Assembly: GCA_003665825.1 (NCBI GenBank)
Contig: QPFY01000005.1
Location: 992,001-1,056,000 of the forward strand
DNA: 64,000 nt
Direction: 5' to 3'
DNA from: Microbotryum silenes-acaulis
Taxonomy: Eukaryota > Basidiomycota > Microbotryomycetes > Microbotryales > Microbotryaceae
The notes under the pieces were generated by a model. The model made no database searches and was not told the origin of the DNA. It saw only the letters and a list, made by a program, of their open reading frames with translations. Position 1 is the first letter of the stretch. Every line of letters starts with the position of its first letter. Shown piece after piece: positions 22,268-34,597 of this stretch. Both the position numbers and the translations under genes were made by a program.

Positions 22268-24402
22268 ATGCACGGCAATTACCTCCGCCTCTTATTGGGA
22301 TCGATCCTCATCTGTCAAGTCATTGCGAAATGGTACAAGTACGACACGGGTGATCATAGAATCCCTCGACGACACCGCGGGGTCGATCTGCGGGGGCGAC
22401 ACCATGCTTCAGGCGTACTTGGGGGCGACTTCAGCTCCAATATCGAAACGGCGAACCAAACGATTCAAATCGATAAACGCCCCCAGACTACCGACACGGA
22501 AGGAGGAAATGAGGATCTACAAGTCAGTGATCAAGAGGGAAATGGCTCCTCGTTCGACGAAACGGACAAGGCTTCGAACGGTCGAATCATCATCAGTCGC
22601 CCCCCTCGCTATGTTAACCCCGCGGTCCGCGAGAAATACCTCAAGATCGATATGCGCTCGAAGGGGTTTACTCTGGACGAAGAGCCTTTCCGTGTGGTTG
22701 GAATCAGTGTGTTGGCGGTGTCTGATCGGCAAAGGTGCCCAAGGGGGATGCGAAACTGACCATCTTACTACTGTGATTGAAGCAGATATTTACTGTAAGT
22801 TTAATGGGTTCAATGCATAATGAGTATATCGCACCTGAAAGTTCCACCTCAAGCTCATTTTGCGCTTCCGTGGTGGTTGCGAGTTTCACTCGGAGGGCAC
22901 CGAGCGGCGCACTGCGGGCTCGGTGCTTCGGAGGCCATCGCTTCTCGTACTTTCGACTGATGAATCCACTCTGCGCAGGGCTTTGTAATGACGAGAATGT
23001 TCTCGGTGTGAAACCGGGAACGCCCACGCAGAAGCGGCGTATCCGCGAAGCACTCGCAGCGGCCGTGGCCATGGGGGCCAACACCGTCCGCGTCGGATCC
23101 TGCGGGATCTCACTCGGCTACGCGGACGCCCTTCAACCTGATCAACACCATCGTGCTACCCCTGGAAGCCCGGCGATGGACGTTCACGACTACGCAATTT
23201 ATGCTGCTGGCAAATACGGGCGTGAGTGCAAGAATGAGGCGCCTGTTCGCCTCGCTCAAGGAGCTCACTGCATCGTGTCGTGACTATTAACTACCTCGAT
23301 CGGGCAGTCAAGATTATTCTTCCGCTGATGGACAATTACGATTACTACCATGGTGGGAAGTATACGGTCCTGAAATGGCTCGGCATCTCGGCCGAGAACA
23401 ACGGCGCCAACTTCTTCACGGACCCTAGGGCGATCGCGTTTTTCAAGTCCTACATCGAGTTCGGTCAGTTCGCTCTCTCCTGAGAGAAACACCAGCCTGG
23501 TATATTGTATCGTTGAACCGGTGTATCGTACAGTCCTCAACAGAAAAAATCCCTACACTAAGCGCACGTATGGAGAGGACCCCGTCGTCTCCATCATCGA
23601 GGACGGGAACGAGTTTGGAGCCTACAAGGGGTCAGAAGGTTACCCACCGCTTGCGTTCACGGACGAGATTGCTGCGCAAGTCAAAAAGTTTGCACCGCAG
23701 GCCCTGTTCATGGACGGAACAGATGGCTTCTTCAAGTAGGTTCCTATTATTTATTCAAGGATGCAAGCCAGACCTCAGGGGCTGACAAACCTATCGCGCG
23801 ATGTGTAGTCTCACCGGTGGGTTCTCAACCCGACTCCCGCGCATGAAAGGAGTAGACCAGTAATGTCCGGTGAAACAGCTCATTTACAGGCACCAGGATT
23901 ACGTTCTAAAGCGGTCGACATCGTCACGGACCACCCTTACCCTCGAGATATCCCCCTGTTACAACTGCAGGCATTTCTTGCTCGGATCAGCGGTAAGGCC
24001 TTCATCCTCGGCGAAATGGACTGGGTACCTAGTGCTTCATCTGGGAACCCGCATCCACGCCTAGTCGAACCGAGTTTGTGGACCTATCTTAACGTGCTTG
24101 ACCGCTACCCCAACAGTAAGCTTCCTCTACGGAGGCGACTGGTGAGACCCGTCTTGTCACGAATTCTGACCTGCTTCAATCTCGCAGTCGGAGTTTTGGC
24201 GTGGAGCCTGTTCGTCCATACCGACGACTGCCGTGACTGGGTCCGACACCACGATGGATACGAGATGTATTACCCTCTACCCCAAGACACCGCGGAGAAG
24301 CAAGCCAACGTCTTGACGCTCGTTCAGTGGTTCTACGCCCGGACCGGCCGTGAGGTTCCGTCTCTACTACCCTACCAAACGTGTCCCCAAGAAGAGTTCT
24401 AG
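22268..24402 (+). CDS. Secreted GH5-like glycoside hydrolase (mannanase-type)
   Basis: Eight exons (22268-22706, 22786-22794, 22979-23221, 23308-23463, 23534-23735, 23809-23851, 23890-24115, 24188-24402) join in phase to 510 residues. A signal peptide MHGNYLRLLLGSILICQVIA leads. The TIM-barrel body shows INIYWLCNDENV, MGANTVRVGSCG, ILPLMDNYDYYHGGKYT and LNRKNPYT. The likely acid/base Glu is in EDGNEFGAYKG (about 309) and the nucleophile Glu in FILGEMDW (about 406). The family signature WSLFVHTDDCRDWVRHHDGY follows. It would act on wall or plant beta-glycans; the exact substrate is not readable. Exon 2 is just 9 nt. The donor after exon 6 (GTAGAC) is weak, so that junction is the least certain. 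Confidence 0.85.
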
Positions 24403-24992
24403 AACTGCGGGGCAGCTCTGTGAACGCTGGACTGCTGTATTTTACCTACGCGACGGAGTAGCTCGTGCGGATTACATCTAGTCAAGGCCTCTTAATGGAA
24501 TACACGCACCCAGTCTCTGGTACCTGATTTACGTTTCCCCGGCAAAGGAGCTGATACTCATCTGTGATCTGGTTGATCTTCGACGGAGGCCCGAGAGTGG
24601 ACAGTGTAAGAGACAGTACCAGGTTGCAGCAGCTCAAAGGCGGGTAAAAGGCAGTAGCATGTGACATAGAAGAGTATCCGAAGATTTCCGTATGCTAACT
24701 CGGCGGTTAATGATGCGTCGATGCGATGCGAGAGTGAGAATCCGGATCGAGAGGGAAGACTACAGGGCGAAAGATCCAAAGAATATCGGATACGTAAGGG
24801 GGTGCTAAAAAAGACGAGCTGGTCGGAAGGAAGAGGAGAATTGGCGGAATGATACAAAAGTAGTGTCCTTGCGGTGGCCTTTTGGGGTGGAGAGCGATGC
24901 GAAGTCGGAGCGTGAGTTATGAGTGTCTGCGTGTGTTCCGAGTCGAGTTGCGAGGCTGTGATTAATTGAAGATGATGAATATTCATGGATGT
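24403..24992. other. Convergent intergenic region
   Basis: Between the 3' ends of the GH5-like gene (plus) and the RhoGEF (minus). Expected UTRs only; no further feature is seen. Confidence 0.5.
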
Positions 24993-27900
24993 TCATGGCA
25001 TGGGAGTGAGGCGGAACTGGGATTGGAATCGAGAGGCTGATCGGTTGCCAAAGAGTCCCAGCGCATTCGGAGACGTGGAAGAGTTTGACGTTTTTGACGA
25101 GGGCTTGAAACTTGACCTTTTGGGCGGCACGGGGCTCGAGGCACCCGAGCCGGGAGGGGTACTTGCAGACGAGCGGGACGAAACGGGGCTGAGAGTGTTT
25201 GCTACCTGGGTTGCTTCACCGCTGGCCTCGTGCGCGCTGGGCAGCTCGAGATCGGGCGTGGACTTGAAGGCGAGGCGAGACGGCGCCGAATACGATGACG
25301 AGACGGGGTTGGGATTCGGACCGCCGGCGAAGAACTGGGCCAGGGAGGGAGTGGAGTGGGCGCGTTTGGAAAAGAAGTCCCCAATCTTGTGAGAAGCGGC
25401 GGAGGCTCGACGTTGCAGACTAGACGGTCCGAGGTTGTTGGGCTCTTGCAATGTCTCGCGGCAAGAATACGGGTCTCGCGACGAAGGATCGTCATCTTGC
25501 GTGCTGCCCAAAAGGAAGGCACTGCTTCGTCGACGCAGCTTGAGCACATCGCCGAGCGTCGACGACATCCGACGAGAACCGCTTCCTTGCCCAGATTTCA
25601 TTCCATGCGACGAGTTGATCGCAAAGAGCCTCTCGTCGAAATCGCGAAGATCAAGATGATCACGGTAATCGGGTGACGGCGGGATTGAGGACGGCGGCGT
25701 CTCCGTCGATCCAGCACTGCCCGTATTCGACGTGGTCCCATGCGACTCGGACGAATTCGTGCCCGACGTGGACGATGAAACAGAGTTCTGTCGGTCGACG
25801 CCAGCCGTGATCGACGCCTTCACGGCGGAGGCTGCAGTTGCGGCGGAAGGCGTAGTCGGGGTGACCGCCGACATGCCTCGCAAGGAATGCAAGGAAGAAT
25901 GCGAAGACGCGCGCCGAACCGCCTTGCCTTTCCACGATCCCAGCTTTTTCGACGGCGGTGACATCTGCGTGTCGATCTCGGCCAACATCGGGCGGGAGCT
26001 TTTGAACGCGCTGGGGTTGTTGGCACTGCCACTCTTGCTTTTGCGAAGCGAAGTGGACCAATTGCGGTTCTCGAACGCCGACGAAAAAACGGGAGAGTAG
26101 GCGGTATCAGGATCCCCACCGTGAGATGACCTCGACAGGCCCATTGGATCAAAACTCGACATGCGCCGTCGCTCCTTGTCACTGAGAGAAGCCACCTGGC
26201 TCGTCATGCTCCGACGGGGTCCGAACGCAGATCGAGTGCGACCGGCGAGAAGTCGTGCTTGGGTCAAGTCTTGCGAGAAGACGTCGGCGAGACGCAAGTC
26301 GATCGCGGCGTAGGAGGCAGCCGAACTCTTGCCGAGCAAGGCCGAGGCCGTCGAGCTGAAGCGATTGCGAGAAGACATCGTGGATGACATCGACACGTGG
26401 TTGAACGAGGTCGCAGTGTGCGGGATCGGGCTGGTCTCGGACAAGGTGGGCGAGTCTTCGGTCGTCACACTAGTAGGAGATCGTTCGTACAAGCCCGGAA
26501 GAGACAGTCCGCTGTTCGTTCGCGAGTGCGAGCGCTTCTGCGTGGTCGACGGCGTCACCGCGACCAGACTGGAGACCAGAGTTTCGTCGAAGAGTGTCGG
26601 CAGACCCTGCGAGTCAAGCTCTTGGCTGTCCCATGCTCGATGAGCTTCGGTTTTGGTGGTCAGAAGTCGCTCAAGCCAGATCGCCTTCTCGTTCACGCAA
26701 GTAGAGCCCAGCTCGAACGTGTGCTCGCGGCAGGAAAGGCGGATCGAGCAAAGCAGCGCACCTGTGGACCAGACGGCGTAAGCCTCAACATCAATGGCTT
26801 TAGACATCTAGGTCGGTGGGGTCGAGTCTGACTCACCTTCGCCGTCGGGCAGATCAACAATGTCGAACAAGCGCAAAGGTAGCCATTCCCGAGGTTCATA
26901 GCTATCCCGCTTCTTGATCTTGCCGATGATGAGATGCGACCGATACAAGAAGCACCTAATTAAAAAAGTTTGATAGGATCAGAATGAAATCGGACTTAAG
27001 GGTCACATCTTCCGTGGAGGTCGTGCTTACCCGAAGTACTTGACGCGCAGGCCCGAGTCGGCCGAGTGCGATCGGTGCAGCACGTGCAGCGATCCTACAA
27101 GCAACGTCGGTCCGAGCACATCGCAGAACGCCGCGTTGGCGGGGGCCAGGAACTCCATCCTCGTCGCGACAATCTTCGTGCGAATCTCGCCTGCGCGAGC
27201 TCGCTGCGCCGCATCAACCCCCTCAGCGACGATGTGCAGGCCGTCTCTTGCGCTCCTCATCACCTCGTAATCCGGACCAGGAGCAAGGTGTTTTAGAACC
27301 TGACTGAAAAGTAGCGGGTAGCGGCAAATGCGTTGTACGGGCGTGATGGCATAGTCGGCATACCGAAGGCGACTGCGAGCGGCGGACGCGACTGCTGAGG
27401 CGGAGCCGGCTGCGCTCGAAGTGGATGGAGCGTTCAGAGTGACCGATGACGAGGGATGGGAGAAAGCGGTGGCGATCGATACCCTGGAAGAAGAGGAAGG
27501 TGGGGAAGGAGGAAAGAATGGCGACTGTCCAGTGGCAGCGACGGGGGTCTGCTCGCCCGATGAAATGGATGGGGAAGCTGGGCCGGCGTGCGAACTGCAT
27601 TGACGTTCGAACGTCTCCCATTCTGGCGTGTCCTTGAGCGAGTTGACGACGTCGGATGCCTCGACATAGCCCGCACAAAATTGATTATAGAGGAAGAAGT
27701 TCGGAAGCTGCGCATCGAAAGAAGAATCCACCGGTGGGCGAAGAGAGGCGATCAGCGATTCGTCGGTCGAGTTGAAGCCCCTCCTCCGAACGCGTGCACT
27801 CACTTCATCGAGAAAAATCTGAGAGATACGACCCGCAGCTTGAGCTACTTGCGAGCTGCGTTGCTTTTGATATTGTTGCCCTATCCTGCGCCAGTCGAGC

Positions 27901-29428
27901 TCTCGCTCGACCTCCTCGATGCGGGTGCCAATGCGCTCGTGCAACTCGAGCACTGCCTCGCCGTTGCGGATGACGGTCCGCAGCTGGTCGACCGAGAGCA
28001 AGGTTAAAAAGGGCAGGGTGTGGAAGTAAACCTATGTTTGCGAGCGAATGTTGGGTCAGATACACATGGCCTCGAAGTTCAGGAACCCATAGAGAACCAC
28101 ACAAGTGCACTGACCTTGACTAGCACCCTCAAGTGCTCAAGGTAGAGTGCTTCGGTGTCGACCAGCTCGAGCAGGCTGTGGAAGCGCTTCGAGTGCCTGC
28201 TCTCCTCTTCCGCTTCCTGCTCCGAGTCCTTTGCATTGAGGGACGAAGACGATCCTACCGGGGTCGCAGGCAAGACATTCGCGTCGAGGGGACATTCGAC
28301 CGCGCAGGCCAAGGATAGGAGTGGGGCCGAGCACGAGTGTTCGGGCATCGCATAGAAGAGAGGTGAGCTGGGCGAAGCCGGCCATGAGGGGATGGACTGG
28401 GTGGCCGATGGGGGTGTGAACATGAGATGGATGGGTGAGGTCAACCCAGTCGAAGGTGGTACGCTGGGCACCGGCGGCAATGACGAACTGCGAGTAATCG
28501 GAGCCGAAAGAGCCACGGACTCGGGGTTCGTCGAAACCCCTGTTGATACAGGGAAGGGCAAAGCACCGCCAGCTGCATTGTCGAACATCGAGGTCTGATT
28601 GGTCGAGCTCGTACTCGTGGGTGATGAAGACGTGCTGACCAGTGTAATCGGCTCGTCAAGGCGCTGCCTGAGCTGGACAGAGGGCGTGCAGGGTGAATCG
28701 AGTGGGGAAGGCTCGGAGTCGCGATCTCTAGGTAGTGAGGTCACAAGTTCATCGAGGACCGAGTTTGTAAACACACGATTCGCCCACCGTTCCGTCGTGT
28801 CGGATCGTGGAGGGCGCGGGGCCAAGTCGACCAGCCCTGCCAGTGACTCCAAGCGCTCGTGGGCCGGAGGCGGTGCGCCGCTCGATGAAGCGGTCGCGAT
28901 CGACAACCGCGATGGCCACGACGAAGCGTCGCCCGACGATGATACTGGCCTTCGGAGCGTGCGCGGGGTGGAACTGCGTCGGATCCTCGTGGTGGGAGGC
29001 CCGGGAAAGATGGGAACCCAGGTACTAGGTTCAAACGAGGACGCGCGACGATGACTGTCGGCGTGACTGCGGAGCTCAGGCCCGTGCCTGTCCGCGTCGG
29101 CGAGCCCCTCGTCGCTGTCGTCGCCCTGCTCGTCAAAGTCGAACGGAGTATCATCGTCGCCAGCCGAAGATCTTTTGGATCGAAGCAGAGCCCTCGATAG
29201 CTGGGCTTGCAGCTTGATGAGCTGTAGGCGATGATCCCTGCCCGTCGACGGCTTGACCGCGGCAGGCGCGATCGCGAGCAGAGGACCGAGCGTTGACGTC
29301 GTTGGCGGCGGCGGCGTTATCGTCGATGGTGGTGGTCCGTGCGGGGGTACGGAGGTGCCGCTGCACTCGTCCGAGCACGCATCGTCATCGGCGATGAGTG
29401 GTGGTACGACAGTCGCAAGATCGAGCAT
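24993..29428 (-). CDS. Rho guanine-nucleotide exchange factor (DH-PH)
   Basis: Exons 29428-28115, 28031-27031, 26955-26837 and 26761-24993 join in phase to about 1400 residues. A disordered N-terminus precedes the DH domain (about 415-700), with FHSLLELVDTEALYLEHL, VYFHTLPFLTLLSVDQL, NFFLYNQFCAGY and the hallmark ITPVQRICRYPLLFSQVL. The PH domain follows (about 720-850: CFLYRSHLIIGKIKKRD, WLPLRLFDIVDLPD, EKAIWLERLL). A 540-residue Ser-rich tail completes it. Such proteins load GTP onto Rho1 or Cdc42 at growth sites. A Ser/Pro-rich insert of about 80 residues splits the DH domain. The frame is open above 29428, but the extra part is Arg/Cys-rich and has no better ATG, so I chose MLDLATVVPPL as the start. 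Confidence 0.88.
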
Positions 29429-30387
29429 GCTGTGGGCCTGCGTCGCTACGTGAGGAGGTGGGGCTTGGCAGCGGCAGCGGCAGCAGCAGCGTCGTCGTCG
29501 TACTGCCCCCTCCGATTCGATTCGCTCGATGGGTCGTCTCGTCTGCTCGCCTCGCTCGCACCACGCGTCCGAATCCCAATTCGTTGAGCGCCTTGAGCAC
29601 GTGCTGTGAATGGAATCGTGGACGGAACAGATCGAACTCGTCAGCGAAATAGCTCGATGTAAAGGATACGAAGTAAGAGAGGCTTTGCAACCTACGAACT
29701 GATGCGCTGAGACACACACAGAATCAAACTTGCGAGAGGGAGAGGAGCGGTCCAACAGCCAAGGGCGACGGCGATGAACGGCTGCTCGCGACAGCTAGCG
29801 AGCGACTGGCTGCGGCGCTAACGGCTTCACGGAACCACGATCGGGGGACTGCTCGACCGGTCGAGTTCGTCGTCTGAGTTCGCGTTAGTCTCTGCAGCAC
29901 CAAGGCCACCACTTAATAACGTGATTGGCGTTGACGATGTGGCGGCCAAGCCGGGAACCACGCCAATAATGGAAAAGCACAAGCTCGGACCAGCTTGCAC
30001 TAGGTACGTCTGGCAGAGGAGCGTTTAATGCCGTCGGCCGACCTCGGAGTGTGAATATGGCTACAGACCTAATCCCAGCGAGGTAAAGGCCCTGCCTGCA
30101 AAATGGGATACGATGTATGATATGGAAGGTGGTAGGGTGTCCCAGTCGATCTAGCAGAAATATCATCGATCCACGCGCTCCTAATCAAGAGATCACATTT
30201 CCGCCGCAGGCGCCCCACCCATGATCGACCAGTGCATTTCCTATTTTCCGATCGCCATCTCGGGTATGTCTTTCTTCCCGTCAGGGGCTTACGAAACAGA
30301 AGGGCGTCATTCCGCAATGTCGATCGAGCGAACTAGCGTAGATGTTTCTTGCTTCTCTTCCTATCACACCACATTATTCACGTCAAG
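29429..30387. promoter_or_regulatory. Upstream region of the RhoGEF gene
   Basis: About 960 bp upstream of the RhoGEF start. It may include extra 5' exon sequence, since the RhoGEF frame stays open for about 109 codons. No discrete regulatory site is supported. Confidence 0.35.
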
Positions 30388-30828
30388 ATGAAACACTTCT
30401 TCGTGCCCTTCCTCGCTTCTGCGATGGCCACGGTTTCCAGCGTCCAGCTCACCCGTGCCCTCACCCAACCAAGACTCTGACCAAACTAGCCCCTCTCTTC
30501 CTTTCGCTCAGGCCGGCGGGATCTAAGTACCGATATGTCTACTTCATCAACAGGAGTACAACAGCCCGAAACTGTTTCCAACAAGATCAAAGGTGGCAAT
30601 ACCGCCTGAGGTTTATCATCATGTCATCCAAGTCTCCCAATTGTTGCAGGAATCACCTGGCCCGGGGGCGTCTTTGTCGTGTGTGGGGGTCTGGAACGCG
30701 TGTGCGGCTACAGGGTACTCAAACAATTGATTTCCACCTTCTCTATCCTTGGGTTTAAGAGGTACTTCACATGCGCCGCCTTATGCTTCGAACTCCCTCA
30801 GCGACTCAATCTAAACTGGCTGGCTTAG
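30388..30828 (+). CDS. Possible small secreted protein (tentative model)
   Basis: An ATG at 30388 opens MKHFFVPFLASAMATVSSVQ, which looks like a signal peptide. Joining 30388-30454, 30512-30592 and 30650-30828 keeps phase and gives 108 residues with four Cys in the C-terminal half (VCGG, VCGY, FTCAA, ALCFE) and an RRR site soon after the signal peptide that Kex2-type proteases could cut. Acceptors are good (CTCAG, TTGCAG), but donors GTGCCC and GTGGCA are weak, and no family is recognised. It could be a decayed gene or a chance frame. Confidence 0.25.
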
Positions 30829-31616
30829 GCGAGGTGCCAGAGTGCTAATATTCGGTCATCGTGCATCATGCACTGCATCATGTCCGATCGCAAGGCTTCG
30901 ATCTCGTCAGACCATTACATCTCGACTTCTTCGGTGGCTGGTGGTTGTGACTGTATAGATGATGGTACTTTTTTAAATAAATTGGTAGAACGTTCAGTAT
31001 AATTGGCAAGTAATCTCCAGCCCCACACTACAAGATCTCAGGAAGTGGTTGTCTGTCGCATGCCGGTTCAGCATCGACCCCAGGGATCCCAAGGTAGCAC
31101 ATGCTTAGCCTATGACAGGCTGCAAGGGGCGCTTTCACAAACCTCAAACCTCAGGCTTGGTTTCTAGAGACCAAAATAAACCCCTTTTCGACCAAATATA
31201 TGTGGAACACGACCCCCGTCCTTTCTGCGGTTATCTCGTCTCGGTGCGGACGTTCGGCGGTTATCGTCCTTTTCTCCCAGGGGCTCGAGCTCACACCCCA
31301 GACGAGAATCCCGACGCGTGTTCGCTCTCATAGATGGGAAGACCACATTCAGTGGTTTTGCTATGTGTTCGTTCGAGGTTATGTAATCGATCACCGGATT
31401 CGGCTATCATTGCGTAGGGACGAGGTCGACGAGTGGCCGCTGAAGCGACAAACCTTCGGCCGCTCATGAGGCTTAGTAGAGCAGAAAGTGGAATGACGCA
31501 AGGTCAGTAATTGCATACAATATATACACGTATACACCAAACATTTGAGACCAGTGTCTCCCCCGAAGTCTCCCATCCTTGCCCGGGCGTTCGGAGACGC
31601 CTCCCTCGCCTCTCGC
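30829..31616. other. Intergenic region
   Basis: AT-richer than its surroundings around 30960-31020 and 31160-31200. It lies between the doubtful small ORF and the 3' end of BET3. No gene or repeat is recognised. Confidence 0.45.
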
Positions 31617-32562
31617 TCAATCGTCGCCGGGGGGCATGTTCTCCTCCATAAACCTGACTAGCGTGACCCTCAACTCGGTCTTTTCGTCACCTCTTAATGC
31701 GTCGCTCACGATCGTTGCCGTCACGTTTGTTTGGATCTATGAGCAGAGGGAAGTGGGGGAGCATCAAATTCTGCTCGGACCGTCTCGTATTCTTCAAAGC
31801 GGGAGGATCATGTGCACTCTTTTAGGGATACACAGCTCGCGAATTGCCCCACTTACCATCTCCAAAGCCCCCCTGATGACACCTTCCAATACCTTGGCAT
31901 AGTTGAGTCCGCCCTCGATCGCTTCGTCAGGCAATTCGACAAAATCCGTCAAAGGGTTCTCGTCAAAGATAAGGGAGAAGGAAGGTTGTTGATTGGCCGA
32001 GAGGGCGGGATGGTGTACGAGTGTTGGTGTGATGGAGAGGAGGGACCGGAAGGCGACCTGAGATGGGGAGATGGGTATCAGGGGATCCGTGGGGGCCAAG
32101 GCAGAGGGATGGGAGAGCTGGCAACGTACCTTGGAAACGACCTCGCCTGTTTCTGAGAAGTCCCGACATCTAGTGAGACCTGTTCGGGCGAGAAAGTCCT
32201 CGATCAAGCGTACGCCAATGTTGTAGCCCCTGCAGAGCGAGTCGGTCGTTCAAGGTCGGGTCAGGTCAGCAATGTGGGGTTATGGGAAGACGGAGCACCC
32301 AGTACCACTTGCATCTTTTCCAACTGCGTGTTGACCTGCTGGTAGTCCTCATAGTCCTTGATGAGCTGTACGACGAGTGCGCCGTACGTGAGCGAGAAGA
32401 GCTCGGCGTTGATCTGGCAGGGCGACGTGACGTTGATCAGTAACGGGGCAGAAGACGGCTGAGAATAGTGCAATGACTTGCCTTGTCGGATTTCTTGTAG
32501 AGCTCGTCACCGAGCAACTTGTGCTTGCTGGGGCCGGCACTGAGAGGATTGAGCGAGGACAT
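31617..32562 (-). CDS. BET3: TRAPP complex subunit Bet3 (TRAPPC3)
   Basis: Exons 32562-32482, 32413-32313, 32229-32130, 32057-31857 and 31736-31617 join in phase to 200 residues, the usual size. Bet3 marks are [63 protein letters not shown] and [17 protein letters not shown]. Bet3 is the core palmitoylated subunit of TRAPP, the Ypt1/Rab exchange factor for ER-to-Golgi traffic; the conserved palmitoylated Cys is not seen at its usual place in GALV(V/C)QL. The first two introns (32481-32414 and 32312-32230) begin GCAAGT instead of GT; only this choice restores SDKINAEL and EKMGYNIG. It is divergent from the amine oxidase across 444 bp. Confidence 0.93.
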
Positions 32563-33006
32563 GTCCGCGACGTGGTCTCAAGCTGGGGATGTGGACGAGG
32601 CGAGGTGGATCGAGGAGCCAGTGGGTAATCGAGATGCCAGTCGACAAAGATGGCCAAAGAGTCCTCCGAACACGGGGTAGGTGGTGGCTGGCGTGGGAAA
32701 GGGGTGCGCCAGAGTCCCCGGACAAGCGTGGACTGCCGAGGTGGGGGCGGCGGGCGACACGGCGCGGGCATTTTGTCCGCAGTCGGCCGCAGCTTGTCCT
32801 CTCTCCTCTCTTGGACAAAATCACGTTCTGCTCGTTCCGTTGCCCACAAAGAATCGCGTTGCTCTCGGCAATCGTCCCAACTGCCCCGTTCAACCTTCCA
32901 ACCCCCCGCCTTGTCCACGGGGCCGCTGCCCGGTCTCCCATCTCCCATCGTCCGGCTACCCCACCGACCACCCACCGTGTATCCCCATCCAGCCGAACGC
33001 GGCACT
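32563..33006. promoter_or_regulatory. Shared BET3/amine oxidase promoter
   Basis: A 444-bp divergent intergenic region. The open frame that runs through it (from 32650) is continuous with the amine oxidase frame but has non-coding composition, and the FAD-binding start is at 33007. No specific motif is supported. Confidence 0.5.
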
Positions 33007-34542
33007 ATGCCTTCCAATGCCTCGATCCTCATCATCGGAGCTGGTCTTTCAGGCTTGACCCTCGCCCGCTCACTCAAGCATTACCAATCGATCATCCTTG
33101 AGGCACGCCATCGTCTCGGTGGAAGGGCCTACTCGGTTCCCCTCGGTGCCGGTGACCATGACGCCAGCGTCGATATGGGTTGTGCGATGGTCCACGGATG
33201 GAATGAAGGCAATCCCGTGCGGGAGTTGATTCACGCTTACGGAGGCGTGAGTTTCTCGCCCATGCTCTCCGGAGTGCAAAATCGTCGGCTTGCAAAGAAA
33301 ACTCTGACCTTTTTCATCTCCATCTCGAGCAGAACGCCCAAGTCGTCCCCAAGACGAAAAACATCATCATTAGCTCATCAGGACCATTGGATTTCTCCCA
33401 AACCGAAGCGCTACGAAAACCTGTCCTCGAAGCATGCCTTCTCAAGATCCTCCGACTCCTCCCCAAGTGCAACCGATTCGATCGCTTCCCTTTTATTGCC
33501 CACGTTCCCGAAGGAGCACAAGAACGAGCTCGAGGCTTTGGCAAGAGCACAACAGAATGGAGCGGGGATCACGTTGGAACGGACCTCGGCAAAGTGGTTC
33601 GGGTTTGCGAGGAACTGCTTTGGAACCGACGCACTCCCCGAACGAGGGTACTCGACCGAGGTCGTGGACAGATTGGCTGAAGAGGTTCGAGCAGATGGGG
33701 GTCGGATCGAATTGGGGATCAATATCGTCACACTCGAGGATCTGGGTTCGGAAAAAGGCGTCAGAGTGACAAGTCAGGGTGGACAAGAGTGGACAGCCGA
33801 TTACGTTGTCTCGACGATCCCGCTCGGCGTCTTGCAGCAGGGCGCAATTTCCTTCTCCCCTGCTTTACCTCGGGATCTACGCATGGCGATCCAGAGGACC
33901 GCTGTGGGTGTGTTGGAAAAGGTTGTGCTGACGTATGACGAAACTTGGTGGACCGAGTCGGAACCAGTCGGTGGTTTCACCCTCTTGCCCACCGCCGAGG
34001 ACCGGGATCTTTCGCGGACCAAGACACCGAAAGAGATCTTGGAACGTACGACCTTGGCTGTTCAATCGCTGTATCGTATCGCTTCGAAGCCGACACCTAC
34101 TCTACTCGTCTACCTCGGAGCTGATTCGGGCCGACGGCTAATCGAGGACCATTCAAAAGAGACCATCGCCCAAGCTGTGCACGACTACTTCATCTCCAGG
34201 ATACCCGTTTCAGAGGGGAAGAAAGCTCCTGCTCAAGCGAAGCACTCGGTGACCTCGGACTGGGTCAAGGATCCCTTTTCGTACGGCGCTACATCGACCT
34301 CTGTCAGTTTGAATAAGAGCGAGGATGGAGAAGCGGCGAGTCCGATCGATTTCATCATTCTCTCGAGGAGTATCTGGCAGGGAAGGTTGGGCTTTGCTGG
34401 AGAGCATAGTGAGATGGATCATCGGGGAAGTGTTGTCGGTGCTTTGGTGTCGGGGGAGAGGGAGGCCAAGAGGCTTAAGGAGGTGCTCGAAAGGAAAGCG
34501 CAATCTGGGGGGGGGGGGGGGCAGCGGGAAAGTTCTAGCTGA
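33007..34542 (+). pseudogene. Flavin-containing amine oxidase with apparent one-base frameshift
   Basis: The ATG at 33007 opens SILIIGAGLSGLTLARSL, an FAD-binding Rossmann motif, followed by HRLGGRAYS and GNPVRELIHAYGG. A GT-AG intron at 33247-33332 leads to NAQVVPKTKNIIIS, GPLDFSQTEALRKP and ACLLKILRLLP in one frame. From about 33465 the family-like sequence continues one base over: SATDSIASLLLPTFP, ELEALARAQQNGAGITLE, FGTDALPERGY, VVSTIPLGVL and the C-terminal flavin contact GRLGFAGEHSEMDHRG. The switch falls at a CCCC run (33461-33464); no intron restores phase without losing family sequence. It may be a sequencing indel or a true mutation. Polyamine/amine oxidases deaminate amines with FAD. 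Its stop is 55 bp from the convergent ligase stop. Confidence 0.75.
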
Positions 34543-34597
34543 TAGGCAGCAGTGATGCGAGGTTTTAGATTACAACAAGTAGATCCCCAAGAATTTC

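Noticed and set aside
33467..33545. Second intron in the amine oxidase that would restore phase
   Set aside because: It would keep the frame but delete the family-like ELEALAR region, and it lacks a branch-point-like motif; a frameshift at the C run explains the data better.
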